Assembly (NCBI GenBank): GCA_029821755.1
Contig: JALGSV010000025.1
Span: 1-50,702, forward strand
Source: Candidatus Zipacnadum vermilionense
GTDB taxonomy: Bacteria > Armatimonadota > Zipacnadia > Zipacnadales > Zipacnadaceae
Direction: 5' to 3'
Length of the DNA stretch: 50,702 bases
The position numbers were made by a program, and so were the translations under genes. Positions within the stretch are counted from its first letter, which is position 1, and each line of letters starts with the position of its first letter. Of the stretch, positions 16,637 through 24,944 are shown piece after piece. The notes beneath the pieces are model-generated. The model saw only the letters and a list, made by a program, of their open reading frames with translations. It did not search any database and was not told where the DNA came from.

Positions 16637-17296
16637 ATGCGCATCCACGAGAAGGAACCCTCCAACCTCAGCGACATCCTCAACCGCTACCTCCACACCA
16701 AGGGTTACTCCCGGCATGGCGCGGAGGTGTTGGCGGCTGTCCTGTGGGCGGAGACGGTCGGCCCCTGGTACGCCCGCCACACCGAGGTAATCCGCGTCGA
16801 GAACGGCGCGATCACCGTCCACTGTGACTCCGCCCCGCTGGCTCAGCAGTTAGTGGCCGACTCCGACCGCATCCTCGAGCGCCTCAACCAGCGCGTGGCC
16901 GAGCAGTTGGCCGCGAGCGCTCCGGCCGAGCCTGGTGCCGCGCCGCCGCAGGTCTTGCGCGAGATTCGCGCCACCAGCGCTTTCCAGGGACGGGGCGAAC
17001 CGCAGTTCCGCTCCGCCGAGCGCCGCACCAGTCATCGCCCGCCGGCCGACGAGATCGAGTCCCTCCCCCTTACCGAGGAGGAAGAGGCCCGCGCCCAAGA
17101 GTTAGCCGCCCAGGTCGTTGACGACCAGGTCCGTCGCCGCTTCCTCGCGGCCCTGCGCGCCAGTCTCCGCTTGCGCCAGTGGCAGGTCTCCCAAGGCTGG
17201 CAGCCTTGTTCCACTTGCGACCGCCTCCTCCCCCCCGAGGATCCCCTCTGCCTCTTCTGCAAACCTCCCCCCGCCCCGTTGCAGGTCCGCTCGTAA
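16637..17296 (+). CDS. dciA: DUF721 / DciA-type protein with C-terminal zinc ribbon
   Basis: A 219-residue protein. Residues 1-90 match the DUF721 (DciA) family, helicase operators that help load DnaB in bacteria lacking DnaC/DnaI: LSDILNRYLHTKGY, then VGPWYARHTEVIRV, ITVHCDSAPLAQQL and RILERLNQRV. DUF721 genes often sit next to dnaA, as here. The C-terminus has a zinc ribbon (CSTCDRLLPPEDPLCLFC), which is an addition to the usual short form. The start ATG 16637 lies just after GGGGAGTGAGGCTCTCA, part of a dispersed repeat. A GTG at 16616 is possible but lies inside the repeat. Confidence 0.82.
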   Translation: MRIHEKEPSNLSDILNRYLHTKGYSRHGAEVLAAVLWAETVGPWYARHTEVIRVENGAITVHCDSAPLAQQLVADSDRILERLNQRVAEQLAASAPAEPGAAPPQVLREIRATSAFQGRGEPQFRSAERRTSHRPPADEIESLPLTEEEEARAQELAAQVVDDQVRRRFLAALRASLRLRQWQVSQGWQPCSTCDRLLPPEDPLCLFCKPPPAPLQVRS

Positions 17297-17603
17297 CGGT
17301 GCGATCTCTCACGCCCCTCTGCCCGTATCCGGCCGCTCTGTCTGCTAGGCGAGGGGAGAGGAGTCGGGGCGTTGGCGTCAGCTTGGCGCTAACCTGGCCC
17401 GGCAACCACACTCGGAAGCCGTGCAGTGGGCCTCCGTACCTCCCCCACCAGGTTTGTCCTTGCTCAGCTCCCCTTCCCCTCCGCGCCAGCGCCCGGGGAG
17501 GATTGCCCAAAACTTTTTTCTCCCCACTTGTCACACCTTCGCCCCCGCCTTCTTCCTCTCTTCCTTCTGCCGACACTCCTCCAAACGGTGCAGTACCGTC
17601 GCC
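17297..17603. other. Gap between DUF721 and the dnaA-proximal DnaA boxes
   Basis: About 300 bases with no convincing gene on either strand. It holds a weak family A copy at about 17321-17370 and pyrimidine-rich sequence (TTCTTCCTCTCTTCC near 17551). No tRNA or recognisable RNA was found. Confidence 0.5.
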
Positions 17604-17846
17604 TTTGTGGAAAACTATGTGGGTAAGTCCGTGGATAAGGTAGTGGAAACCGTGGAAAACCGCTAGGCACGGTCGTTTTGCTGACATAGTACATACAACA
17701 TTTCATCACATATGTGATGTTTTCTTTTCCTCGCTCCACCAAAAATTCTTTTCCTCCCTCTTTACACGAATCCGCTTGGGTGCTATAGTCCTCTACACAC
17801 GGAGGGAGAGAGATTTCCACATATGTGGAAAGCTCTTGTGGAAAAC
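17604..17846. promoter_or_regulatory. DnaA-box cluster upstream of dnaA (candidate part of oriC)
   Basis: DnaA-box-like sequences: TTGTGGAAAAC (17605), CGTGGATAAGG (17630; TTATCCACG on the minus strand), CGTGGAAAACC (17651), the back-to-back pair TTTCCACATATGTGGAAA (17814-17831, a perfect 18-base palindrome) and CTTGTGGAAAAC (17834). A second perfect palindrome, CATCACATATGTGATG, lies at 17704-17719. The stretch 17719-17765 is AT-rich. The layout matches an origin or autoregulatory region. Confidence 0.75.
17761..17789 (+). promoter_or_regulatory. Sigma-70-type promoter for dnaA
   Basis: TTTACA (17761-17766), a 17-base spacer and TATAGT (17784-17789). Transcription would begin near 17796, just ahead of the palindromic DnaA-box pair at 17814-17831, so DnaA could repress its own gene. 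The leader would be about 300 bases. Confidence 0.65.
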
Positions 17847-18092
17847 TTGCTAGTTCACCATTGCAGCCCGCCTGATCGCCCACAGTACCTGTCGTAGCCG
17901 CTTACGCAGCCCCTGCCTCTCCCCTTCCCCATTGTGTGTGCGTCCGCCCTATTTCATCGTCCCGGGGCGCACTGTCGGTGTTTGTCAGTCTCAGGCGGAG
18001 CTGGATAGCGATCCCCATCCTGTCCAGCTCCCTCCCCGGGACTCGCCCGCCAGGTCCCACCCGTTTATCTTCATCCAGGGAGGTTAAGGAGC

Positions 18093-19487
18093 ATGGTCTC
18101 CGACACCAAGTCGTCCCTGCAAGAACTGTGGGAAAGCGCTCTGCCCCTCCTGGCTGAGCGTTTGGGGCAGGCCACTTGTGATTCCTTCCTCCGCCCGGCT
18201 CAGGTTCAGGAACTGCTCGGCGATACCCTCACCCTCAACCTCCCCAACGAGTTCGCGCGCAACTGGCTGCTGGAGAAGTATCCCGGCGCCATTGACGCTT
18301 GCCTATCGGAAATCCTCCACCAGCCGCTGGAGGTCATCTTCGGCGTGCTCGAGGCCACCCCGCGCGAGGCCCCGGCCCCCGTACCGGATGCCGACTCACC
18401 GGATCGTCTTGCGCCCTACCCGCTGCCCGACGATGCTCCCGCTGTCGCCCGCCGCCCCGGCATGCTCAACCCCAAATACACCTTCGGCAACTTTGTCGTC
18501 GCCGACTGCAATCGCTTCGCCCATGCCGCCGCGCTCCAGGTAGCCCGTGGCCCCGGCCGCAACTACAACCCGCTTTTCATCCACAGCAAAGTCGGCCTGG
18601 GCAAGACCCACCTGATGCAAGCTCTTGGTCACATGGTCCTCGCCGAGCAGCCTCGTGCGCGGGTCATCTACCTCTCTGCCGAGGACTTCGTCAACGACTT
18701 CCTGGCCGCGCTGCGCGACGGTACCATGCCTGGCTTCCGCGAGACCTTCCGCTCGGCCGATGTCATCCTGGTGGACGACATCCAGTTCATGGCCTCCGCC
18801 GCCCGCGATGCCTCCGAGGAAGAGTTCTTCCACACCTTCAACGCCCTCTATCAGACCAACAAGCAGGTGGTTATCGCCTCCGACTGCCCCCCACGCCAGC
18901 TCCAGATCATGAACGATCGCCTGCGCAGCCGCCTGGAGATGGGTATCGTCGCCGATCTGCGCTGTCCGGACGTCGACACTCGCGTCGCCATTCTCGCCAA
19001 GAAAGCCCAGTCCGAGGGGGTTGATCTCCCTCTCGACATCCTGGAGTTCGTCGCGCAGAAGATCGTCTCCAACATCCGTGTGCTCGAGGGCGCCTTGCTC
19101 AAGACCTGCGCCCATCTTTCCCTGGACCCCACGCCGCTCACCATATCCAAGGTTGAAGAGATCATCGCGGACTATTCCACCGCCTCCGCCGAGCGTCGCA
19201 TCACGGTCCAGGAAATCGCCCAGTTCGTCTCCGAGCAGATGAAATGCGATCTCGACGACATTCTCAGCGCCAAGCGCAGCCAGGAGATCGTCTACCCGCG
19301 CCAGGTCGCCATCTATCTCTGCCGTGAGCTAACGGATGTCTCTCTCGCTAAGATCGGCGACTACTTCGGCGGCCGCGACCATAGTACGGTCCTGCACGGC
19401 TACAATAAGATCAGCGAGATGCTCACCACTGACGAGCAGACTCTCTGGCTGATCAACGACCTCAAGACCGCCCTACAAGGCGACTGA
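18093..19487 (+). CDS. dnaA: Chromosomal replication initiator protein DnaA
   Basis: A 464-residue DnaA, the normal length. Domain I (residues 1-85) begins with LQELWESALPLLAERLG. Domain II is a Pro-rich linker (about 88-122). Domain III is the AAA+ core, with Walker A HSKVGLGKTHLM (K171) and Walker B VILVDDIQF (about 224-232). The first residues of Walker A are H-S-K where Y-G-G or similar is usual. Domain IV has the DNA-binding signature GGRDHSTVLHGYNKI. The start ATG 18093 follows GGAGG and AAGGAG. The plus strand here is strongly C-rich. DnaA opens the origin and also binds promoters; boxes flank this gene on both sides. Confidence 0.97.
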   Translation: MVSDTKSSLQELWESALPLLAERLGQATCDSFLRPAQVQELLGDTLTLNLPNEFARNWLLEKYPGAIDACLSEILHQPLEVIFGVLEATPREAPAPVPDADSPDRLAPYPLPDDAPAVARRPGMLNPKYTFGNFVVADCNRFAHAAALQVARGPGRNYNPLFIHSKVGLGKTHLMQALGHMVLAEQPRARVIYLSAEDFVNDFLAALRDGTMPGFRETFRSADVILVDDIQFMASAARDASEEEFFHTFNALYQTNKQVVIASDCPPRQLQIMNDRLRSRLEMGIVADLRCPDVDTRVAILAKKAQSEGVDLPLDILEFVAQKIVSNIRVLEGALLKTCAHLSLDPTPLTISKVEEIIADYSTASAERRITVQEIAQFVSEQMKCDLDDILSAKRSQEIVYPRQVAIYLCRELTDVSLAKIGDYFGGRDHSTVLHGYNKISEMLTTDEQTLWLINDLKTALQGD

Positions 19488-19498
19488 CCTCCGCGTAG

Positions 19499-19617
19499 GC
19501 CGGGCTTCCAGCCCGGCTCGGGATCGCCGCACGCTCTCTGCGCCACCACTCGTCACAAGCGCGTTTCCCCTTCCCTTCCCCCTCTCCCGTGAGGTAGAGG
19601 GGGCCAGAGGGTGAGGC
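19499..19617. repeat. Family B palindrome and family A repeat after dnaA
   Basis: GCCGGGCT-TCC-AGCCCGGC (19499-19517) lies 12 bases after the dnaA stop and may form a terminating hairpin. A family A copy follows at 19575-19617: CCCCCTCTCCCGTGAGG, then GAGGGGGCCAGAGGGTGAGG. Confidence 0.7.
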
Positions 19618-19658
19618 TTGCCTGTTCACAGTGACCTTGAAAACCCGTGCCCGTTCGG

Positions 19659-19687
19659 TTGACAACTCCACCCTTACTGTGGATAAT
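19659..19687 (+). promoter_or_regulatory. Promoter for dnaN with a DnaA box over its -10
   Basis: TTGACA (19659-19664), a 17-base spacer and GATAAT (19682-19687). The perfect DnaA box TTATCCACA (minus strand, 19678-19686) covers the -10 element. DnaA binding should therefore block RNA polymerase here. It is 390 bases upstream of dnaN. Confidence 0.7.
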
Positions 19688-19800
19688 CTTGCTGCCTGTG
19701 GAAGGTGTGGACACGTGCAGCCTACCTTACCCAAAGTTGTACACACTTACATCGCGCATCTTGACTAACCAATTTGCGCTTTTCCCCAGTTTCCGCGACA

Positions 19801-19850
19801 CTACCACTACTACTACTAGATTTCTTTATTATACTCCGCATATTCGGAAC
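19801..19850. promoter_or_regulatory. DnaA-trio array and AT-rich unwinding element
   Basis: CTACCACTACTACTACTA (19801-19818) is six trinucleotides, five of them CTA, which read 3'-GAT-5' on the other strand. This is the DnaA-trio motif on which DnaA assembles on single-stranded DNA, described in the Bacillus subtilis origin. It is followed directly by GATTTCTTTATTATACTCC, the most AT-rich stretch nearby. A box-like TTTTCCCCA lies just upstream (19780-19788). The order box, trio, AT-rich DNA matches the B. subtilis unwinding region, which is also between dnaA and dnaN. Confidence 0.72.
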
Positions 19851-20076
19851 GCCTGCCGCACAGCCCGCATGGGCGGGGAGGGGAAGTCGCAAGGTTCTCT
19901 AACAGAGAGTCCAACTCTCTGAACGGGAGTCTGTCCAGCGGGGGGGCGGCCTTCTTAGGCTAGCCCTCCTTCCGGTGACTATTCGTTCACCGGGCGTCTT
20001 CATCTATCATTACATCTTCTCGTTTCTGCTGTCCCAGTTGGCATTCCCACTGCTGTATCCAGGAGGGCTCTGACCC

Positions 20077-21192
20077 ATGCTGAAAGCTTCATGTCCCCAG
20101 GGAGTGTTGCACGAGATTCTCCAGACAATATCCCGTGGCGTTTCCGGCCGCAGCACCCAGCCGGTACAGAACAACATCTTCCTTTCCAGTGCCGACGGTA
20201 ACCTGCGCCTGGTGGCCACTGATCTGGAGTATCTTAGCCTCGACACCCAAGTACCCGCGATGGTCACCGAAGAAGGCGCCGTCACTATCCCTGGCCGCGT
20301 CTTCAATGAGATCGTCGCCAGCCTCGCTGAGGAAGAGGTTTCCCTGGAGTCCGAGTCTCCCGGTGAGCTTACTATCCGCTGCGCCAAGTCCAACTACCAC
20401 GTTCGCGGCCTGCCCTCCGATGATTTCCAGTTCCTCCCCGCCATCGAGCCGGAGGTCGAGTTCACCCTCCCCGAAGGCGACCTACGCAAGATTCTCTCCC
20501 AAACCATCTTCGCTTGCTCGCAGGACGAGACCCGACCCATCCTTACCGGCGCCCTTTTCTGCGCCAAGCCCGACAACCTCATCGTTGTTGCCACCGACAC
20601 CTATCGCCTGGCTCTGCGCACCCTTTCCCTTCCTCTGGATGTAGCCGAGGAGAAGAAGGTCATCGTCTCCGCCCGCGTCCTGGGTGAGCTAATGCGCATC
20701 TTGGAAGAGGACTCCTCGGACCCGGTCTCCGTACGCCTTTCCCGGCGGCTCGTGGAGTTTGAGGTTCGCAATCTCAAGATCGCTTCCCGCCTAATCGAGG
20801 GTGAATTCCCCAACTACGAGAAGGTCATCCCTCAGGACCCGGACAAGAAGCTGGTTCTGCAGATTGCGCCGCTGGAACGCGTGCTGCGTCGAGCTTTCAT
20901 TGTCGCCCGCCTCGACAGCAACCGCGTAGTCCTGCGCGGGGAGGAAAGTCTCCTGCGCCTCTCCGCTCAGGCGCCGGACCTAGGCAGCGTAGAGGAAGAG
21001 ATAGAAATGGAGCTAACCGGCGATCCCATTGAGATCGCCTTCAATGCCCGCTATCTCCTGGACATGCTGGAGGTTGCCGGCGGCGAGCAGGTCGCCCTCC
21101 ACCTAGCCGGTTCCCTCAACCCCGGTACCCTCCGCCCCCTCGGCCGCGACGACTACACCTACGTCGTCATGCCGATGCAAATAATCGCCTAG
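20077..21192 (+). CDS. dnaN: DNA polymerase III beta subunit (sliding clamp)
   Basis: A 371-residue beta clamp that encircles DNA and tethers the polymerase. The N-terminus (LKASCPQGVLHEILQTISRGV...) and LRLVATDLEY are typical of domain I. Domain II starts near VEFTLPEGDLRKILSQTIFA, with RPILTGALFC and LIVVATDTYRLAL. Domain III includes RAFIVARLDSNRVVLRG and NARYLLDMLEV. The C-terminus ends YVVMPMQIIA, close to the conserved MPM(R/Q) end. The start ATG 20077 follows AGGAGGGCTCTGACCC. recF, which often follows dnaN, is absent; an HTH/HEPN cassette lies there instead. Confidence 0.97.
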   Translation: MLKASCPQGVLHEILQTISRGVSGRSTQPVQNNIFLSSADGNLRLVATDLEYLSLDTQVPAMVTEEGAVTIPGRVFNEIVASLAEEEVSLESESPGELTIRCAKSNYHVRGLPSDDFQFLPAIEPEVEFTLPEGDLRKILSQTIFACSQDETRPILTGALFCAKPDNLIVVATDTYRLALRTLSLPLDVAEEKKVIVSARVLGELMRILEEDSSDPVSVRLSRRLVEFEVRNLKIASRLIEGEFPNYEKVIPQDPDKKLVLQIAPLERVLRRAFIVARLDSNRVVLRGEESLLRLSAQAPDLGSVEEEIEMELTGDPIEIAFNARYLLDMLEVAGGEQVALHLAGSLNPGTLRPLGRDDYTYVVMPMQIIA

Positions 21193-21195
21193 GGG

Positions 21196-21230
21196 CGGCT
21201 TCCGCGACGCAGTCGCGACAGCCGCCCGTT
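21196..21230. repeat. Interrupted palindrome after dnaN
   Basis: GGCGGCT and AGCCGCC enclose GCGACGCAGTCGC, giving a nested hairpin that begins a few bases after the dnaN stop. It resembles family B palindromes and may end transcription, although there is no U tract. The rest of the gap to 21452 shows nothing I can name. Confidence 0.55.
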
Positions 21231-21452
21231 CGCTGAACCTCAGGCGGCCTCCAACGGCACCGCGCTCGGGAGACGTGTCCCCGAGGTCAACGAGGTGGAT
21301 GACCGCCTACACGTCGCCCGTTGTGTGAGTACCGCTGCCGTCACCGCTCCCCACGCCATCGCGCACAGTCGCCGAGTGCTTGACTTCCAGGGAACCTTTA
21401 TGTGCCATTATATGGAAGATTTGTACAAGAATACGTGGAGAGGTGGATCGCT

Positions 21453-21758
21453 ATGCCCGAAAGCATTTCCCCGTCCGCAGACACATCGTCCGCTATGTTG
21501 ATTTGCCTCCGCCGTATAATAGAGGCGCTGCTTCGCTTGGCGGCCACGGAGCAGATAGATGAGGCTCGCAAGAAGCTTACCGATCTGCAACGGGCCATAC
21601 TGGACGCCTGCAGCAGTCCGGCCACCGGAACCGAAATCGCGAAGGCCATAGACAAGAAGCAAGGCGACATCATCAAGACAGTCTATGGACTGGCGGAGCG
21701 AGGCCTGTTGCTGGAGATTGCCGATGACGGTCAGAAGCGGTACTTGCGCGCTTTTTGA
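21453..21758 (+). CDS. Small winged-helix DNA-binding protein
   Basis: A 101-residue protein. The start ATG 21453 (MPESISPSADTSSAM) is preceded by GGAGAGGTGGATCGCT. An upstream in-frame ATG at 21402 is less likely. The C-terminal 65 residues look like a winged helix: ARKKLTDLQRAILDAC, then GTEIAKAIDKKQGDIIKTVYGLAERGLL (recognition region) and a wing DDGQKRYLRAF. This resembles MarR- or ArsR-like regulators. It opens a same-strand group with a second HTH-like protein and a HEPN protein, and may regulate that group. No family name can be given safely. Confidence 0.6.
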   Translation: MPESISPSADTSSAMLICLRRIIEALLRLAATEQIDEARKKLTDLQRAILDACSSPATGTEIAKAIDKKQGDIIKTVYGLAERGLLLEIADDGQKRYLRAF

Positions 21759-21849
21759 CCCGCTGTCGACACCAGCCGGCCCGACCGGGATCTAGGCCGA
21801 TGTATCCAGCGGCAGACCGGCGCCGATGGATCGCGAGGAGAGTGTTCCC

Positions 21850-22266
21850 ATGGCACAAGAGGAACTATTGCAGGAGATCAGTGCGAAGCTCACAGAACTG
21901 ATCGGGCTTACCGCGCTCCAACCGGAGGGAGCGTCGCAGCCAGGTGCCGCCCTCAAACTCGCGAGACTCGGCGTGCCGTGGGAAGATATAGCCGCCATCC
22001 TTGGGCAGGATTTCGACGATGTAGTTAAGCCAGTGCTGCAACCCCTGCTCAGCACACAAAAGCGCTTCGACATGTACTGCGCCTGCGATGGATCGAAGAC
22101 ACAGAAGGAGATCGCCGGTGTACTCGACGTGAACCAGGGAGGACTGTCGCGGTTCTGCGCAGAGTGTCTCGAAGCTCGGGTCATGATCCAAGACGAAGAG
22201 ACAGGAAAGGCGCGGGCGATTGTGGACCCCAGGCGCCTCGGCCTCAGGCCGCTCAAGGAGGCGTAG
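21850..22266 (+). CDS. HTH-like protein, second gene of the HTH/HTH/HEPN cassette
   Basis: A 138-residue protein. ATG 21850 is preferred because GAGGAG lies nine bases upstream; ATG 21826 in the same frame lacks a site. It seems to have two helical modules. The first is ALKLARLGVPWEDIAAILGQDFDDVVKPV, resembling a DNA-binding HTH of sigma-like or terminase-like type. The second is FDMYCACDGSKTQKEIAGVLDVNQGGLSRFCAECLEARVM, resembling a winged helix. The stop is followed within six bases by the TTG start of the HEPN gene, so the two are translationally coupled. The pairing suggests a regulator or partner for the HEPN protein. Confidence 0.6.
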   Translation: MAQEELLQEISAKLTELIGLTALQPEGASQPGAALKLARLGVPWEDIAAILGQDFDDVVKPVLQPLLSTQKRFDMYCACDGSKTQKEIAGVLDVNQGGLSRFCAECLEARVMIQDEETGKARAIVDPRRLGLRPLKEA

Positions 22267-22271
22267 CTGAG

Positions 22272-23090
22272 TTGGACCCGATCCCGGCTGGACTCATCGA
22301 GGAGTACACCAACACACGCGGATGCACCAAGCAGACGTTCTACAACCAAGTGGGCGCGGTGCGGAAGGAACTCGGCAACTCGCCGAGCAAGCGTGAGGCC
22401 GCAGGAATCGTAGCAAGCAGGGCCAATATCGACTTCCACAAGTACTTCAGCGACCGAGACGAGATCAACCAGATTGTGATGTTCCTAGCTCAAGTCAGGG
22501 TGGGTACGGCAGCCAAGGCACCAGCCCCGATGCAGACTGCCCCCGCTCCAGCGGCGCCCAAGCTCACAGTACTGAAGCTCAAGGACAGGGACTTGCAGGA
22601 CCCGATACTGCCCTCGGAAGTCCTGAGCGAGGCCAAGAAGATGGCAGAGGTGTATGTTGTCCTCTACGTGTTTGAGAACTCAGTGCGTCAGTTCATCAGA
22701 AGGGTGCTGAGCAGCGCGGTTGGAGCCAACTGGTGGGCAACGGCCGTGCCGAGGGAGGTTCGCACGAAGGCGCAAGACAGACGCAACAAGGATGACGCGA
22801 ACTCCTGGTACAGCAGCCGCGGCGGGGACGAGATCTGCTACATTGACATTAAGGATCTCAAGCGCATCCTGATCAAGAACGCCTCCAGCTTCTCCCCATA
22901 CCTTGACCTCCTGCCGGAGAAGGCCCAGTGGCTATACAGCCGCATCGCCGAGATTGAGCTGCTCCGGAACACCGTAGCCCACAACAACCCCCTCGAGACC
23001 GACGACATCCGCATTGTCGAAATGTACTTCCAGCACTGGGAACAGCAGTTGCTAGCCTGGGTTCCCCAACTCTCGCCTGCAACTCCCTAG
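22272..23090 (+). CDS. HEPN-domain protein (Swt1-like), putative RNase/toxin-type
   Basis: A 272-residue protein starting at TTG 22272, with AAGGAGG ending 10 bases before. Residues 1-80 form an N-terminal module (DPIPAGLIEEYTNTRGCTKQTFYNQVG) followed by an Ala/Pro linker. The C-terminal half resembles the HEPN domain of Swt1-type proteins: FENSVRQFIRRVL, GANWWATAVP, YIDIKDLKRILI, and LRNTVAHNNPLETDDI. R232 and H237 make the R-x4-H motif typical of HEPN ribonucleases. HEPN proteins are frequent in toxin-antitoxin, abortive infection and RNA-processing systems. The two upstream HTH genes may be its regulator or partners. RNase activity and a defence role are inferences. Confidence 0.65.
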   Translation: MDPIPAGLIEEYTNTRGCTKQTFYNQVGAVRKELGNSPSKREAAGIVASRANIDFHKYFSDRDEINQIVMFLAQVRVGTAAKAPAPMQTAPAPAAPKLTVLKLKDRDLQDPILPSEVLSEAKKMAEVYVVLYVFENSVRQFIRRVLSSAVGANWWATAVPREVRTKAQDRRNKDDANSWYSSRGGDEICYIDIKDLKRILIKNASSFSPYLDLLPEKAQWLYSRIAEIELLRNTVAHNNPLETDDIRIVEMYFQHWEQQLLAWVPQLSPATP

Positions 23091-23147
23091 TACTGTCTTA
23101 CCTCCCCCGCCCCCCCTCCCCGTCTCAAGCGGAAGTCCTCCCTCTCC

Positions 23148-23177
23148 TTTACATCCTCCCCGAACCCAAGCTATAAT
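23148..23177 (+). promoter_or_regulatory. Promoter upstream of the 23230 phosphodiesterase
   Basis: TTTACA (23148-23153), an 18-base spacer and a consensus TATAAT (23172-23177). Transcription would begin near 23184, about 45 bases before the start codon. Confidence 0.7.
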
Positions 23178-23229
23178 GCCCGCGCTTTACTACTAGACAC
23201 ACCCGCCCACCGTCCCGAAAGCCCTCTGG

Positions 23230-24891
23230 ATGCGCAAAGTCTTCGTACTAGGCATAGATGCCCTCTCACCCGTTCTAGTCGAGCGCTGGGCCCAGGCCGG
23301 TCATCTCCCTCACTTCCGCCGCGTGCTGGAGGAGGGCCAGTTCGGCCCGCTCCGCTCTACCGGCGAGTTCTCCAGTCCCCAGGCCTGGCCCGCCTTCCTG
23401 ACCGGCTGCAACCCCGGCCAGCACGGCATCTTCAGCTTCGTCCAGCACGTCCCGTACACGTACGGCGTGGAGAACGTCACCTCCCGCAATATCCGCGTCC
23501 CCACCATTCTGCAGCTGCTCAGCGAGGCCCAGGCCCGTGTTGCCTGCCTCAACGTCCCCTGCACCTTCCCCATGGCACCGCTCAACGGCGTGGGCATCTC
23601 CGACTGGCTCTGCCCCTCGCTGGCCTCCCCTGGCGCCACCTGGCCCCCGGAGCTGGCCGCCGACCTGCAGCGTCGCTACCGCGAGTATCCCTTCCACGTC
23701 GACCTCAAGCGCTACGCCCGCGCCGGCCATTACGGCCGCGCCATCCGCAATTGCCTGGAGGGCATCCGTGTCAAGGCCGAGGTCGGCCGCGAGCTATACG
23801 CCCAGGGCCCCTGGGACCTGTTCATCCTGGCCTTCGTCGAGACCGATGCCGCCCAACACTACTTCTGGCATTTCTCTGATCCCGCCCACCCGCTCTACGC
23901 CTCCGCCGACCGCACCCGCTGGGGTGAGCCCATCCTGGAGGTCTACAAAGCCCTCGACGCCGTTCTGGGCGAGTACCTAGAGATCCTCGACGATGACACC
24001 ATCCTAATCATTATGTCCGACCACGGGGGGGCCATCTACAACCGCGGCCAGGTCTACATGCCCGGCCTGCTGCGCCATCTCGGCTTGCTGACCAAGAAGC
24101 GTGGCGGCGCCGGCGCCCTGCGCCCCCTGCGCGCCCGGGCCGTCGGCCTCGCCGAGTCCCTGCATGGCTTCCTCCCCAAGCGCCTCAAGATGCGCCTCTA
24201 CAACCACAAGCTCACCGGCCGCCTCATCGAGCGCTTCTTCGCCCGCTCCTTCACCGCCGACAACGACTGGGCCAACACCCGCGCCTACTGCTACTATTGG
24301 GAGACCGCCCCCTGGGTCAACCTCGCCGGCCGCGAGCCCCAGGGCGTCGTCCAACCCGGCGACGAGTACGAGGAAGTCCGCCAGACCATCATCGACGCCC
24401 TGCAGTCTGCCACCGACGAGACCACCGGCGAGCCCGCCATTGAGCGCGTCTTCCGCCGCGAGGAGGTCTATTCCGGCCCCTGCCTGGAGTACATGCCCGA
24501 CCTGGGCATCTGGTGGAACCGCAAGATTCCCCTCTACGGCCCGTTGCGGGTCGAGAGCGTCCCCGGCGTCATCACCGAGCAGGCCATGGACGTGCGCGCC
24601 CTGCACGGCGGCCACGACCCGCTGGGCACCGTCGCCACCTGGGGCAATGAGAACCTGCCCGCCGGCTCCCTGCGCGACGCGAAGATCGAGGACCTCGCCC
24701 CCACCATCCTCGCCCTGTTGGATCAGCCGATTCCTGCCCATCTCGACGGCCGCTCCCTGGCCGCTCATCCCTCCGCCTCCCTCGCCTCCCCGGAGCCCTC
24801 CGTGCCGGTCCCCACCTCCGCCGAGACCCCTTACACCGAGCAGGAGGAAGAGATAGTAACCGAGCGCCTGAGAAACCTCGGCTACATGTAA
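23230..24891 (+). CDS. Alkaline phosphatase superfamily type I phosphodiesterase
   Basis: A 553-residue hydrolase of the type I phosphodiesterase/nucleotide pyrophosphatase branch. D10 (FVLGIDALSP) and SDHGG (near 257) supply metal ligands. The nucleophile position is in FSSPQAWPAFLTGCNPGQHGIF, with Ser49 where Thr is common. Further metal-site motifs are VETDAAQHYFWHF and LHGGHDPLGT. The C-terminus ends IVTERLRNLGYM, which the second family member at 44224 shares as VEERLRDLGYM. No signal peptide is seen, so it is likely cytosolic. The substrate is unknown. It starts with ATG 23230 and has a good promoter. It is followed 53 bases later by the nicotinate phosphoribosyltransferase. Confidence 0.85.
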   Translation: MRKVFVLGIDALSPVLVERWAQAGHLPHFRRVLEEGQFGPLRSTGEFSSPQAWPAFLTGCNPGQHGIFSFVQHVPYTYGVENVTSRNIRVPTILQLLSEAQARVACLNVPCTFPMAPLNGVGISDWLCPSLASPGATWPPELAADLQRRYREYPFHVDLKRYARAGHYGRAIRNCLEGIRVKAEVGRELYAQGPWDLFILAFVETDAAQHYFWHFSDPAHPLYASADRTRWGEPILEVYKALDAVLGEYLEILDDDTILIIMSDHGGAIYNRGQVYMPGLLRHLGLLTKKRGGAGALRPLRARAVGLAESLHGFLPKRLKMRLYNHKLTGRLIERFFARSFTADNDWANTRAYCYYWETAPWVNLAGREPQGVVQPGDEYEEVRQTIIDALQSATDETTGEPAIERVFRREEVYSGPCLEYMPDLGIWWNRKIPLYGPLRVESVPGVITEQAMDVRALHGGHDPLGTVATWGNENLPAGSLRDAKIEDLAPTILALLDQPIPAHLDGRSLAAHPSASLASPEPSVPVPTSAETPYTEQEEEIVTERLRNLGYM

Positions 24892-24944
24892 CCCCGGGGG
24901 AACGCCCGGAGACCCCGGACACCCAACCATCGGTCCCCTCCGCC

